From positions 19,913-83,912 of the forward strand of contig CAKOYF010000005.1 in the NCBI GenBank assembly GCA_934130595.1: DNA of 64,000 nucleotides. Direction: 5' to 3'. The position numbers and the translations under genes are program-made. The notes below the pieces were generated by a model. It was not told the DNA's origin. It searched no databases and worked only from the letters and a program-made list of their open reading frames with translations. Source of the DNA: an uncultured Clostridia bacterium (lineage in GTDB: Bacteria > Bacillota > Clostridia > TANB77 > CAG-465). Within the stretch, counting starts at the first letter, position 1, and each line of letters starts with the position of its first letter. Below, piece after piece: positions 18,900 to 28,455 of the stretch.

Positions 18900-19682
18900 A
18901 TGAGGTTTATAGACAAAGTTAAAGAAATTTATCAATATAGACATATGCTATTTACTCTTGTAAAACAAGATTTACAAGGTAGATACAAAGGCTCAGTATT
19001 TGGATTTTTATGGACATTATTAAATCCATTATTTATGCTACTTATTTATTCAGTTGTATTCCAATTTGTATTCAAATCTGGAATCGAACATTATCCTATA
19101 TACCTATTTGTAAGCTTAATGCCATGGAACGCATTTAACAGTATGATAGGTGGAGGAACAACTTGCGCTTCAAATAATGCAAGTATATTAAAAAAAGTGT
19201 ATTTTCCAAGAGAGGTATTACCATTATCAGTAATCATTAGTAATACTATTCAATATTGTTTTAGTTTAGTTATAACAATAGTAGCTATTTTAATTTCTGG
19301 AATAGGACTATCAGTAAATGCACTATTTTTACCATTAATTATTTTAGTACAAATTACATTCGCATTTGGTTTAATTTTAATGCTTTCTGCTGCAAATGTC
19401 TTCGTAAGAGATGTTCAATATATGATGAATCCAATCATGATGATATGGATGTATGCATCACCTATATTATATAGTATATCAATGGTGCCAGAGAAGTTTT
19501 TGAAAATATATAAATTAAATCCAATGGTTTCTATTTTACAAGGTTACCAGGATATTTTATACAATAAGGTATTACCAGATTTTAAATCTTTAGGAATTAC
19601 ATTTGGAGTATCTGTTATATTAGTAGTTATAGGATGGCTAGTGTTTAACAAACTTCAAAAACGTTTTGCAGAGGAGGTATAA
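18900..19682 (+). CDS. polysaccharide ABC exporter permease (Wzm/TagG type)
   Basis: Membrane half of an ABC-2 exporter for lipid-linked polysaccharide. The 260-residue protein has six predicted spans and the family signatures LVKQDLQGRYKGSVFGFLWT near the N terminus, LFVSLMPWNAFN, and PILYS followed by NPM in the fourth/fifth span region. AAAGGGAG precedes the ATG. Upstream, GATATAAT at 18826-18833 may be a -10 element without a good -35. It overlaps the ATPase gene by one base (TAATG), so the two subunits are made together. It is the first gene of the polysaccharide locus. Confidence 0.93.
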   Translation: MRFIDKVKEIYQYRHMLFTLVKQDLQGRYKGSVFGFLWTLLNPLFMLLIYSVVFQFVFKSGIEHYPIYLFVSLMPWNAFNSMIGGGTTCASNNASILKKVYFPREVLPLSVIISNTIQYCFSLVITIVAILISGIGLSVNALFLPLIILVQITFAFGLILMLSAANVFVRDVQYMMNPIMMIWMYASPILYSISMVPEKFLKIYKLNPMVSILQGYQDILYNKVLPDFKSLGITFGVSVILVVIGWLVFNKLQKRFAEEV

Positions 19683-20434
19683 TGAAGATGGCTAAAAAAG
19701 TAAAAAACGATATAGCGATTTCTGTAAAAAATGTAACCAAAGAATTTACTGTGTATGAAGATAAATCCTATTTTTTAAAAGAAAAAATAGGACATCTAGG
19801 CAGAAATAAAAAAAGAAAACATACAGTTTTAAATAATATATCTGTAGATATATTAAGAGGGCAATCAGTTGCACTAGTAGGTGTTAATGGTTGTGGAAAA
19901 TCTACATTATTAAAGCTTTTAAATAAAATCATTTATCCTCAAAAAGGAACAATTCAAATAAATGGTAAAGTATCAAGTATGATTGAATTAGGAGCAGGAT
20001 TTAATACAGATTTTACTGGAAGAGAAAATATATATTTTAATGCATCTATGTATGGATTAGGGAAAAAAGACGTAGATCCAATAATAGATCAAATAATAGA
20101 ATTTTCAGAACTTGGGGAATTTATAGAGTCTCCAGTTAGAACATATTCATCTGGTATGTATATGAGACTTGCTTTTTCAATTGCTGTTAATGTTCAAGCA
20201 GATATACTATTAATAGATGAAATATTAGCAGTAGGAGATGCGCATTTTCAAAAGAAATGTTTAGATAAAATGAAAGAATTAAAAGCACAAGGAAAAACAA
20301 TGGTATTCGTATCACATAACACATCACAAATAAAGAGCTTCTGTGATAGAGCTTTATGGATAAAAAAAGGTGAAATTGCTATGGATGGCGGTACAGATGA
20401 AGTACTAGAGGCTTACATTAAAGAACAAGGCTAA
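19682..20434 (+). CDS. polysaccharide ABC exporter ATPase (Wzt/TagH type)
   Basis: ATPase partner of the upstream permease. The 250 residues show Walker A GVNGCGKST, the family-specific GAGFNTDFTGRENIYFN block, signature YSSGMYMRLAFS, Walker B ILLIDEILAVGD and switch His in FVSHN. The protein ends right after the nucleotide-binding domain, so it lacks the C-terminal glycan-recognition domain of chain-length-controlled Wzt exporters and resembles short TarH-like ATPases. The substrate would be a polymer finished on the inner membrane face. Confidence 0.93.
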   Translation: MKMAKKVKNDIAISVKNVTKEFTVYEDKSYFLKEKIGHLGRNKKRKHTVLNNISVDILRGQSVALVGVNGCGKSTLLKLLNKIIYPQKGTIQINGKVSSMIELGAGFNTDFTGRENIYFNASMYGLGKKDVDPIIDQIIEFSELGEFIESPVRTYSSGMYMRLAFSIAVNVQADILLIDEILAVGDAHFQKKCLDKMKELKAQGKTMVFVSHNTSQIKSFCDRALWIKKGEIAMDGGTDEVLEAYIKEQG

Positions 20435-20468
20435 AAAACAAAATCATAAGGAAAGGTAAGATATTTTT

Positions 20469-22223
20469 ATGGGAGATAATATTAAAATAAGTTATATCAA
20501 TTCATCCAAAAAATATGAAGAACATTATAATGAAAAATTCAAATCTGCACAATTAATTAAAGTAGATAAAAAAGGCTTAATAGATGAAGCAAAAAGAGAG
20601 TTAAGAGAAGATAATAAATTATTTAATGAATATGTAAAATTTAAATATTTATATGAAAATGGTGGAATGCTATTAGATGGAGATTTTGAATTTATAAATT
20701 CAATAAATAGTTTCTTTAAAAATGATTTCTTCATAGGTTTTTCAGATGACAAGAATATTGCAAGCAATATAATTTACACTAAGAAAGCAAATAATAGTAC
20801 AATTTCAAAAATCTTAGATATAATTCGTGGAGAAAAATATGATAATATAACTGATGTTTTATCAGAAATAGTTGGAAAAGATCTTCATGAAAACTATAAC
20901 TATGTTTTGAAGTTTGATGAAAATTCATTTATTTATCCGTATGATTATTTTTATCCTATAGATTATGAAAGAGTAGGAAAAGGTTATACAGACAATATAA
21001 AGGCTATATACTTTAGCAACACTCAAAAATTAAACTTTAGACAGAGCTATAAAGTAAATATGTTAAGAAAAATTGGACCAACTGCTTGTGAATACTTCTT
21101 TGGAAGAATGAGAGTAATAAAAAATCATATAGGTTATAAAAAGTATATAACAATGCAAAATTTAAAGTCAAAATTTTCAGTTAAAAAAGATTCTGGTATA
21201 GAAGAAACAATGGAAGCTCTTGATAATTATTTAAAATTAAAAGCTGAAGGAAAAGCACCAGATTATCTTATTATACATAATCCTAGATGGTTAGGCGTAA
21301 CTAGTGCTACAAAAGAATTATTTGAAAATTATCTTCCAATGCAAGAAATATTCTTAAATTCAAATGTAGAAAAAATAGTAGATAAAATTATTGAAATAGG
21401 ACCAAAGCAAGTAATATTTAGTGCTTTTAACTATGGATGGGACAAGATAGCAACAAGAATAAGAGAAAAAGAACCAAGTATTAAGTTAAAGAGCTTTTGG
21501 CATGGAAGTCATTCTCAAGTAATAGAAGAAATAAACTGGGGAACAAACTTGATGGTTATAAACTTACATAAGGCTGGAATAATCGATGTTATGGGAACAT
21601 GTAAGGAAAGCTTAGTTGATTTTTATAAGTCACAAGGATATGTTACAGCATTTCTAAAAAATACTGTTAGATTAACAGATGATGTTAAAGAAAAAATAGC
21701 ACAAGTTAAAAAAGAAGACAATGGAGTACTTAAATTTGGACTTTATTCTGCAAGTACTGATTGGAGAAAAAATACATTCAATCAAGTTATGGCAGCTTCA
21801 AGTTTTGAAAATGCAGAGCTTGAAGTAGTACCATTAAAATATGAGCTTAAAAAACTTGCATATTATAATGAACTAAAAATAGTTGGATCACAATCACATT
21901 TAAAAAGAGAAGATTTATTAGTACAAATGGCAAAAAGAGATGTTGTTTTATATGTTACATTCTCTGAATGTGCACCAATGTTACCAATAGAGGCTCTAGA
22001 AGCTGGAACAATTTGTATAATGGGGCATAACCATCATTATTTTAAAGGTACTAAGTTACATGATTACTTAGTAGTTGAAAGAGAAGATGATTTAACAGAC
22101 ATAGAAAATAAAATAAAATATGCTTTAGAGCACAAAGACGAAATTTTTGAACTATACAAACAATGGAAAAAGCAAAATGATGCTGAAAGTGCTCAAAGTG
22201 TTCAAGATTTCTTAAATATGTAG
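20469..22223 (+). CDS. fused glycosyltransferase: GT32-like domain plus GT4-like domain
   Basis: A 584-residue cytoplasmic protein with two glycosyltransferase-like parts. Residues ~45-190 resemble the DXD-containing 'Gly_transf_sug' (OCH1/GT32) fold: YLYENGGMLLDGDFEF and YPYDYFYPID. This part lacks the N-terminal HYIWFG and the C-terminal HHFDATW seen in the 23297 protein, so it may be degenerate. Residues ~260-584 are a GT-B domain with SFWHGSH, GLYSASTDW, and an EX7E motif in SECAPMLPIEALEAG. The second half is clearly paralogous to the next gene. It is probably a glycosyltransferase of the adjoining polysaccharide; donor and acceptor are unknown. Confidence 0.75.
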   Translation: MGDNIKISYINSSKKYEEHYNEKFKSAQLIKVDKKGLIDEAKRELREDNKLFNEYVKFKYLYENGGMLLDGDFEFINSINSFFKNDFFIGFSDDKNIASNIIYTKKANNSTISKILDIIRGEKYDNITDVLSEIVGKDLHENYNYVLKFDENSFIYPYDYFYPIDYERVGKGYTDNIKAIYFSNTQKLNFRQSYKVNMLRKIGPTACEYFFGRMRVIKNHIGYKKYITMQNLKSKFSVKKDSGIEETMEALDNYLKLKAEGKAPDYLIIHNPRWLGVTSATKELFENYLPMQEIFLNSNVEKIVDKIIEIGPKQVIFSAFNYGWDKIATRIREKEPSIKLKSFWHGSHSQVIEEINWGTNLMVINLHKAGIIDVMGTCKESLVDFYKSQGYVTAFLKNTVRLTDDVKEKIAQVKKEDNGVLKFGLYSASTDWRKNTFNQVMAASSFENAELEVVPLKYELKKLAYYNELKIVGSQSHLKREDLLVQMAKRDVVLYVTFSECAPMLPIEALEAGTICIMGHNHHYFKGTKLHDYLVVEREDDLTDIENKIKYALEHKDEIFELYKQWKKQNDAESAQSVQDFLNM

Positions 22224-22232
22224 GAGGAGAGT

Positions 22233-23285
22233 ATGAATAGACATATAAAAAAAGTTAACTCTATATTTTTCTATCAGAAAAAATATACAGATAAAGTAAT
22301 AAAAAATATAAACGATATTAAAGATACTTCTTTTATAGCTATTTATAACCCTGAAACAAAAGGAATTATGAATGCTACAATAGAACTATTTGGAAAAGAT
22401 AATAGTATTGAATTATATGAAATTTTCAATAAAAAACAAATATTAAATATAGCAGAAGCAATTGTAAATAAAGGATTTAAACAAGTTATTTTTGCTACAA
22501 TGGCATATGGATATAAAGACTTAGCAGAAAAGATTTATGAGAAAAACCAAGATATAAAAATAAAATTTATGTGGCATGGTTCACATGCATTATTTGTAAA
22601 TTATAATGAACAAAAATTTCTTGAAGATCTTTTACAAATGCAAAAAAGAGGAATAGTATACTCAATAGGATTCTTTAAAAGTGCAATGGCACAGTTTTAT
22701 TCTCAAAAAGGATATAGAGCACATTTATTAATGAATTCTGTTAATTTAAAAGAACATTATGATAACGACTTAAAAGATAATAGAATAAAACTAGGACTTT
22801 ATTCTTCAGGTGATAGATGGGAAAAGAATACATATAATCAACTTAGTGCTTGTGCAATGGTAAAAGATGCATATGTAGATATCGTACCAGAGACAAAATT
22901 AGCTACAAGCTTTTGTAAGTTAATGAATATAAAAAGATTAAATGATGAACCTACAATGGCTTTAAGCAGAGAAGAGCTTTTAAAAAGAATGGCTAAGAAC
23001 ACAGTTAATCTTTATGTAACTTTTACAGAATGTTCACCTATGATTCCATTAGAGAGTTTTGAATTAGGAGTTCCTTGTATCATTGGAAATAATACAGATT
23101 TCTTCAAAAATAGCGAATTAGAAGAACTTGTTGTTGTAAAAGAAGAAGATAGTATAGATGAAATTTATGAGAAAATTAATATTGCTATAGAAAATAAAGA
23201 TAAAATAATGAAATTATATAGCGAATGGAAAAAGGAATATATAGAAGAAGTAAGAAGATTAAAAGAAGAATTTCTAAATGATTAG
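22233..23285 (+). CDS. GT4-like glycosyltransferase, paralogue of the upstream gene's C-terminal half
   Basis: A 350-residue GT-B protein aligned along its length with residues ~260-584 of the preceding protein: MWHGSH versus FWHGSH, LYSSGDRWEKNTYNQ versus LYSASTDWRKNTFNQ, and FTECSPMIPLESFELG versus FSECAPMLPIEALEAG. The EX7E donor-site motif is intact. The two genes are 9 bases apart with TAGGAGGAG before this start, indicating a tandem duplication, with the upstream copy fused to a GT32-like domain. The sugar cannot be predicted. Confidence 0.78.
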   Translation: MNRHIKKVNSIFFYQKKYTDKVIKNINDIKDTSFIAIYNPETKGIMNATIELFGKDNSIELYEIFNKKQILNIAEAIVNKGFKQVIFATMAYGYKDLAEKIYEKNQDIKIKFMWHGSHALFVNYNEQKFLEDLLQMQKRGIVYSIGFFKSAMAQFYSQKGYRAHLLMNSVNLKEHYDNDLKDNRIKLGLYSSGDRWEKNTYNQLSACAMVKDAYVDIVPETKLATSFCKLMNIKRLNDEPTMALSREELLKRMAKNTVNLYVTFTECSPMIPLESFELGVPCIIGNNTDFFKNSELEELVVVKEEDSIDEIYEKINIAIENKDKIMKLYSEWKKEYIEEVRRLKEEFLND

Positions 23286-23296
23286 GAGGTAGATTT

Positions 23297-25099
23297 GTGG
23301 ATAAGAAGAATAGTAAAATAATCCATTATATTTGGTTTGGTGGTAATCCTTTATCTGATTTAACTAAAAAATGTATACAAACTTGGAAAAAGTATCTACC
23401 AGATTTTGAAATAATGGAATGGAATGAAAAAACTTTTGATGTAAATCAATGTCCATTTATTAAAGAGGCATATGAGCAAAAAAAATGGGCATTTGTAGCC
23501 GATTATACAAGGTTTAAAGTTATAGAGGAATACGGCGGAATATATCTTGATACAGATATGGAAATTACAGCAGATATAGCAGAATTTTTGAAAAAAGATT
23601 TGTTTATGGGTGTAGAAGACTCAAAAATGATAAATGCAGCTGTTGTATGGGCTAAAGAGCCACACAATCCTCATATAAAAAATATTGTTGATATATATGA
23701 ATCTAAAAAACACTTCAATGAAACTGGTGATTTATATGATGAGAGTGTTCCAAGAGTATTAACAAAATATTTTTCACAATTTGGATTTGATGGTGAAAAA
23801 GATGAGATACAGATATTTGATGATGGAAAAGTATATATATATCCAATGGAATATTTTTATCCACTAAGCTATGATTATCAACACAATAAATTTACAGACA
23901 ATTCTGTTATGATACATCATTTTGATGCAACTTGGATAAGTCCAATGGAAAAATTCAAGACAAAAATGAAAAGAAAAAATATGATTTGGGTTGTATATGT
24001 TATAGATTTCTTCGTTTCAATAAAGAATAAAATAAAATTCTTTAGTAATTATAGAGATATAACAATATTTGCTGTTATGTTTTTAACAATGTTACTAGCT
24101 ATGTTTTCGATAAAGCCAGTAGATAATAGCATGTATATTACAAGTACATCAATCTGGCAAATATTAGGCTTTTCTATGGTGTGGACATACATTACATCTA
24201 AAGTTAGAAATATAGATTTAAATCGTTATTTGGACGATCTAACAAATGTAGATTCAGATGCAGAAGAATATAAACCATATAAATTAAATTTAGAACAAAC
24301 AAATAAATTTCAAAAAAGAGAGAGAGTACTATATATAGTTGAAATGCTAATGACTATTATTGTAGCATTTTTACCAATTATTCAATTAGTAAATGCTATT
24401 CCAAGTGGTATCGCTATATTTACTATTTTAAGTTTGGTTAATATATATTTTATACATCTAGGAATTAAAAAGAAATTTAAATATAGAATACTAGAATTAA
24501 TACCATATGCAATAGTACTAGGACTTATGATTTTAGTAAATCCAGCTATGGGTATTATTACTTCAGTTGCTACTTTTATATTTATAATGATTAAACTTAA
24601 ATCATATAAGGTAAAATCAAAAAGAATAAAAAGCTTTTTAATGTCTTATATTGTTGCTGCAATACTATTTACAGCTTTAAGTTTTGGAATATCAAATGTT
24701 AACAATATAAAAGAAGTAAATGTAGGATTAAATATAGTATCTGATAGTAATGTAGAAGAATATGCTCAAATTGCAACTCAAGATAATTCAGCTATTACAG
24801 AGTTTAATGCAGGTAAACAAATATTCTTTAATAATATAAAAAATACAACAGGTAATGTTGGAGTATTAACTAACACATTGTTAGCTATATCTTTAGTTTT
24901 AGTTGTTATAAATATAGCTATAACTAAAAAAATGGATTATATATTTTTGGCAGTAATAGTTGTAGCAAATTCAATACATTTAATGAGTGTAGCTACAGCA
25001 AGCGTGATATATTTAACATGTGCAACATTTATAATGTTACTATTCTATACAATTATGAATGGATTAGATAGAATATTAAACGGAAAGAGAGAGTTTTAA
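23297..25099 (+). CDS. OCH1/GT32-type glycosyltransferase fused to a multi-span membrane domain
   Basis: A 600-residue protein starting at GTG, with AGGAGG seven bases upstream. Residues ~1-220 are an intact Gly_transf_sug domain: KIIHYIWFGGNP, WNEKTFDVNQCP, WAFVADYTRFKVIEEYGGIY then LDTDMEI (DXD) and HHFDATW. Residues ~250-600 form roughly ten membrane spans with no motif I recognise. The combination suggests a membrane-bound transferase acting on a lipid-linked glycan. Its first domain is the complete counterpart of the partial domain in the 20469 protein. Confidence 0.8.
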   Translation: MDKKNSKIIHYIWFGGNPLSDLTKKCIQTWKKYLPDFEIMEWNEKTFDVNQCPFIKEAYEQKKWAFVADYTRFKVIEEYGGIYLDTDMEITADIAEFLKKDLFMGVEDSKMINAAVVWAKEPHNPHIKNIVDIYESKKHFNETGDLYDESVPRVLTKYFSQFGFDGEKDEIQIFDDGKVYIYPMEYFYPLSYDYQHNKFTDNSVMIHHFDATWISPMEKFKTKMKRKNMIWVVYVIDFFVSIKNKIKFFSNYRDITIFAVMFLTMLLAMFSIKPVDNSMYITSTSIWQILGFSMVWTYITSKVRNIDLNRYLDDLTNVDSDAEEYKPYKLNLEQTNKFQKRERVLYIVEMLMTIIVAFLPIIQLVNAIPSGIAIFTILSLVNIYFIHLGIKKKFKYRILELIPYAIVLGLMILVNPAMGIITSVATFIFIMIKLKSYKVKSKRIKSFLMSYIVAAILFTALSFGISNVNNIKEVNVGLNIVSDSNVEEYAQIATQDNSAITEFNAGKQIFFNNIKNTTGNVGVLTNTLLAISLVLVVINIAITKKMDYIFLAVIVVANSIHLMSVATASVIYLTCATFIMLLFYTIMNGLDRILNGKREF

Positions 25100-25101
25100 A
25101 A

Positions 25102-27300
25102 ATGAAAAGGCTTTTTAGGGAATTGCTAATAATACCAATATATTTTATATTGCTATTATTTAAAAATGTGGAATTTATATGTACTTCAGGAAGGGAAGCA
25201 TTTGGAAATTTAGACTTGGTTAACTGGCCACTTACAATAGGAGTTGTAATCTTTTCTATTATATTATTGTTTTATGATGAATTGAAAAAATACAAAAAAA
25301 CAATATTTTCCACTGCTTTCGTTGTATTAGCATGTATGTTAATGCAAGGATTCTTTGCAGAAAAACAAATATATAGATATATAATACTATATGTAGTATT
25401 AATTTATAACTCTATGTTGTTTTCTAAATTAACAAAACAAAGATTTGAGATGGCAATTGTTGGTTCGAACGCAATATTGTTGTTTGTTTTGTTTTGGTTA
25501 GGCTTATTTAATTTGTTAAATATTTCAATGTATATTTTAGCAGCATTAGAAGGAATATTAACTATTTTTGCTATTATATTAACATGTAAAAATAAAAATA
25601 GTGCAAGTAAAGATCTTGGATTTAATTCATGGAATATTGTAGTATTTTCAATATTTTTTGTTATGTTTATTCTTGGAGGAATTGACAGATATGTAAGTGT
25701 TTGGGATGAGTATTCGCATTGGGGATATGATGCAAAAGCCGTAATCACTTATGAAAAATATACAACTTGTGCTGAATCTCTATCAGCTACAAGAACATAT
25801 CCACCTTATATTAGTTTATGGCATTTTTTCATTAGTAAAATAATGGGTGGATTTGAAGAAGGAAATTTATTTACAGGATTATCTTTATTTATATTAGTAT
25901 GTTTAACACCAGCGTTATCATTTATTAATAAAAAGAATAGATTTTTATTACCATTTTATTCAATAGTTATAATGTTTGGCGCTACACTATTTAGTTCAGG
26001 ATACGGATATACTAGTTTGTACGCTGATTATGCTCAAGCTGCAGCAATTGCTACTTGTTTAATGTTTTATTATATTTATAAAGATGAAGATATAAAACTA
26101 AGAAATAGAATGTTATTTTTATCATTAAGTATAATGTTGATGATAAGACCAACAGGAATAATAGCAGCATTTGTATTTTTCTTGATTTTCATGTTAAAAG
26201 ACTATATAGAATTATGTGATTACAAATTTACTTTTAAAGGTTTCTTTAAAAAAGCATTTAAAGTATTAAAAAAATGGTTATTATTAGGAATATCTATAGT
26301 AGCTTTATATATGGTGTGGAATATTTATTTGAGAATTTGTAGTGCTACAATTCCTGAGTATTATGATGCACATATAATATCAGATGGACTTAAAACAGAT
26401 ATATCAGCAAAGCTTAATTCGTATGTTATTGGTAGAACAGCGTATTACTTTATTAAGTTTTTTGATAGTAAAGAAATGTTAGACTTTACTGTAACTCAAT
26501 TTAGTTTATTATTAGTTCTTTTTGCTTTCTGTATGTTATGTTTAAAACAGAAAAAAGATAGTAATACAAAAATTGATTTAAAAACTAACTTTATGAAAAT
26601 GGTACCATTTATTGTAGGATGGGTAGTATTTTTATTACTTAATGTTTTTGCAATGTTTGTTAAATTTCCAGCATTTGAGATTCAGACATTACCAGGATTA
26701 TTAAGATATATGGATGGATTTAATGTTGCAATATTTATTATGCTTATGGCTTTGGCTGTAAGTAAAGAATTTACATTTAATAAGAGAAATATGTTATTTT
26801 CTGTAATATCTATATTGGTGATATTCTCACAAATAAAATTGTTAAATGTAACATATTTTGCTACAGATTTACAATCTAGAAAGGCTTCACGAGATGTAAG
26901 TTATCAAAGACAAGATAAATTAGCATTAATAAATGAATATACGCCTGAAGATAGTAAAGTATATATAATGGATCAACAAGATACAGATGGAGTTATGGCA
27001 TTGTGGTATGCTAGATATTATACTTTACCAAGAAAAATAAATGCATATCAAAGAGCTATTTCTTGGAAAATAAGAACAGAGAAAAATGTTGATGATTTAC
27101 AAGATTGGGGACTTACAGCAATGGATTTATCTGATGATCTATTAGAATATGGATTTGATTATATTTTCTTCTATACATCAGATGATTTGATGTTTGAACA
27201 AATGTCATTTATGTTTGAAGATGTAGAAGACTCTAAAAATTATAATTTATTTAAAATTGAAGAAAAAGATAATCATGCATTATTAGTTCCAGTAGCATAA
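25102..27300 (+). CDS. large polytopic membrane protein, GT-C/ArnT-like
   Basis: A 732-residue membrane protein with about 13 or 14 spans and a soluble C-terminal end. An extracytoplasmic loop after a span contains WDEYSHWGYDAKAV, matching the acidic DE-type catalytic loop of GT-C glycosyltransferases that use polyprenyl-phosphate sugars (PMT/ArnT group). The C-terminal ~110 residues (starting ARYYTLPRKINA region) are soluble. It lies two bases after the 23297 gene. The following polyprenol-type GT2 and DUF2304 genes could make its lipid-linked donor. Alternative: a polymerase-like protein. Confidence 0.7.
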   Translation: MKRLFRELLIIPIYFILLLFKNVEFICTSGREAFGNLDLVNWPLTIGVVIFSIILLFYDELKKYKKTIFSTAFVVLACMLMQGFFAEKQIYRYIILYVVLIYNSMLFSKLTKQRFEMAIVGSNAILLFVLFWLGLFNLLNISMYILAALEGILTIFAIILTCKNKNSASKDLGFNSWNIVVFSIFFVMFILGGIDRYVSVWDEYSHWGYDAKAVITYEKYTTCAESLSATRTYPPYISLWHFFISKIMGGFEEGNLFTGLSLFILVCLTPALSFINKKNRFLLPFYSIVIMFGATLFSSGYGYTSLYADYAQAAAIATCLMFYYIYKDEDIKLRNRMLFLSLSIMLMIRPTGIIAAFVFFLIFMLKDYIELCDYKFTFKGFFKKAFKVLKKWLLLGISIVALYMVWNIYLRICSATIPEYYDAHIISDGLKTDISAKLNSYVIGRTAYYFIKFFDSKEMLDFTVTQFSLLLVLFAFCMLCLKQKKDSNTKIDLKTNFMKMVPFIVGWVVFLLLNVFAMFVKFPAFEIQTLPGLLRYMDGFNVAIFIMLMALAVSKEFTFNKRNMLFSVISILVIFSQIKLLNVTYFATDLQSRKASRDVSYQRQDKLALINEYTPEDSKVYIMDQQDTDGVMALWYARYYTLPRKINAYQRAISWKIRTEKNVDDLQDWGLTAMDLSDDLLEYGFDYIFFYTSDDLMFEQMSFMFEDVEDSKNYNLFKIEEKDNHALLVPVA

Positions 27301-27401
27301 CTTAAAAAATATATACAATAAATGATTGTTTTACTTGATTTTTATTATATTAAAAAGTAAAATTGTTACTAGATAATAATTTTAGTTAGGGGGAGATTAA
27401 A

Positions 27402-28091
27402 ATAAAAGTTTTAGTAATTGTGCCAGCATATAACGAGGCATTAAATATAGAAAAAACAATAAAAGACATAACTACAAATACAGATTATGATTATGTCGTA
27501 ATTAATGATTGTTCAAGGGATAACACAAAGGAAGTATGTGAAAAAAATGGATTTAATATGGTTTCACTTCCAATTAATTTTGGACTTACTAGTGCTATTC
27601 AAGTTGGAATGAAATATGCTAAAAAATATGGATATGACATTGCAATTCAATTTGATGGTGATGGACAACATGATGCAAAATACTTGAAAAAATTAGTAAA
27701 TGAAATAGAAAAAAATGGTGTTGATGTTGCAATTGGTTCAAGATTTGTAGATGAAAATAAACCTTTTACAATGAGAATGCTTGGAAGCAGACTTATTTCT
27801 ACTGCTATTAAATTGACAACATGGAAGAAGATTACCGATCCTACATCAGGTATGCGTGCTTATAACAAAAAAGCTATAGAAATGTTTTGTACAAATGCAA
27901 GCTTAACACCAGAACCTGATACTGTTGTTTATATGATTAAAAGAGGATTAAATGTAAAAGAAGTACAAGTTCAAATGAGAGAAAGAGAGTTTGGAGAAAG
28001 TTATCTTAACGCATTTAAATCAGTAAAATATATGGCAAACATGATGATGTCAATTTTATTTATTAGATCTTTCACAGGAAAGGAAAAGTAG
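27402..28091 (+). CDS. GT2 glycosyltransferase, polyprenyl-phosphate sugar synthase type, apparent AUA start
   Basis: Similar to dolichol-phosphate mannosyltransferase: GT-A fold starting KVLVIVPAYNEALNIE, donor site VINDCSRDNT, DXD-like QFDGDGQHD, and GSRFVD. It should move a sugar from a nucleotide donor to a polyprenyl phosphate. No ATG lies in frame: TAG at 27387-27389 blocks upstream and the first standard start is GTG 27420, which would delete the first beta strand. AGGGGGAG (27388-27395) is six bases before ATA 27402, so AUA is the likely start, giving 229 residues. It pairs with the DUF2304 gene 10 bases downstream, a common partnership. Confidence 0.85.
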   Translation: MKVLVIVPAYNEALNIEKTIKDITTNTDYDYVVINDCSRDNTKEVCEKNGFNMVSLPINFGLTSAIQVGMKYAKKYGYDIAIQFDGDGQHDAKYLKKLVNEIEKNGVDVAIGSRFVDENKPFTMRMLGSRLISTAIKLTTWKKITDPTSGMRAYNKKAIEMFCTNASLTPEPDTVVYMIKRGLNVKEVQVQMREREFGESYLNAFKSVKYMANMMMSILFIRSFTGKEK

Positions 28092-28101
28092 GAGGTATAA
28101 A

Positions 28102-28437
28102 ATGTCAATAACATTAAGAATTATATTAATACTAGGATCACTTATATCATTTATACTATGTGTTAAAAAAATAAAACAAGCAAAATTAAAAGTAGAAAAT
28201 TCTATAATTTGGATGTTAGGAAGTTTTGTACTTATACTAATGGCTATTTTTGATGGTGCAGTTGGCTGGATTGCAAATAAACTTGGATTTATGGCTCCTG
28301 TTAATTTTGTATTTTTAGCAATAATAATATTCTTATTAATTCAAGTATTTATTGATAATATGAGAATAAGTGAGTTAAATGAAAAAATAAAAGGTTTAGA
28401 TCATTATATTGGATTAAAAGAAAACGAAAAAAAGTAA
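28102..28437 (+). CDS. DUF2304 membrane protein
   Basis: A 111-residue protein with three membrane spans (about residues 4-20, 33-52 and 68-87) and a short C-terminal helix (IDNMRISELNEKIKGLD). Size, spans and its place next to a dolichol-phosphate-mannosyltransferase-like GT2 match DUF2304. It is thought to be the membrane partner of that soluble enzyme or to assist its lipid-linked product; the biochemical role is not established. AGGAGG precedes the ATG. Confidence 0.85.
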   Translation: MSITLRIILILGSLISFILCVKKIKQAKLKVENSIIWMLGSFVLILMAIFDGAVGWIANKLGFMAPVNFVFLAIIIFLLIQVFIDNMRISELNEKIKGLDHYIGLKENEKK

Positions 28438-28455
28438 AGTAGGTAAGGAATATAT

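Noticed and set aside
27420..28091. GTG start for the GT2 enzyme
   Set aside because: It is 24 bases from the ribosome site and would cut away the first beta strand of the fold.
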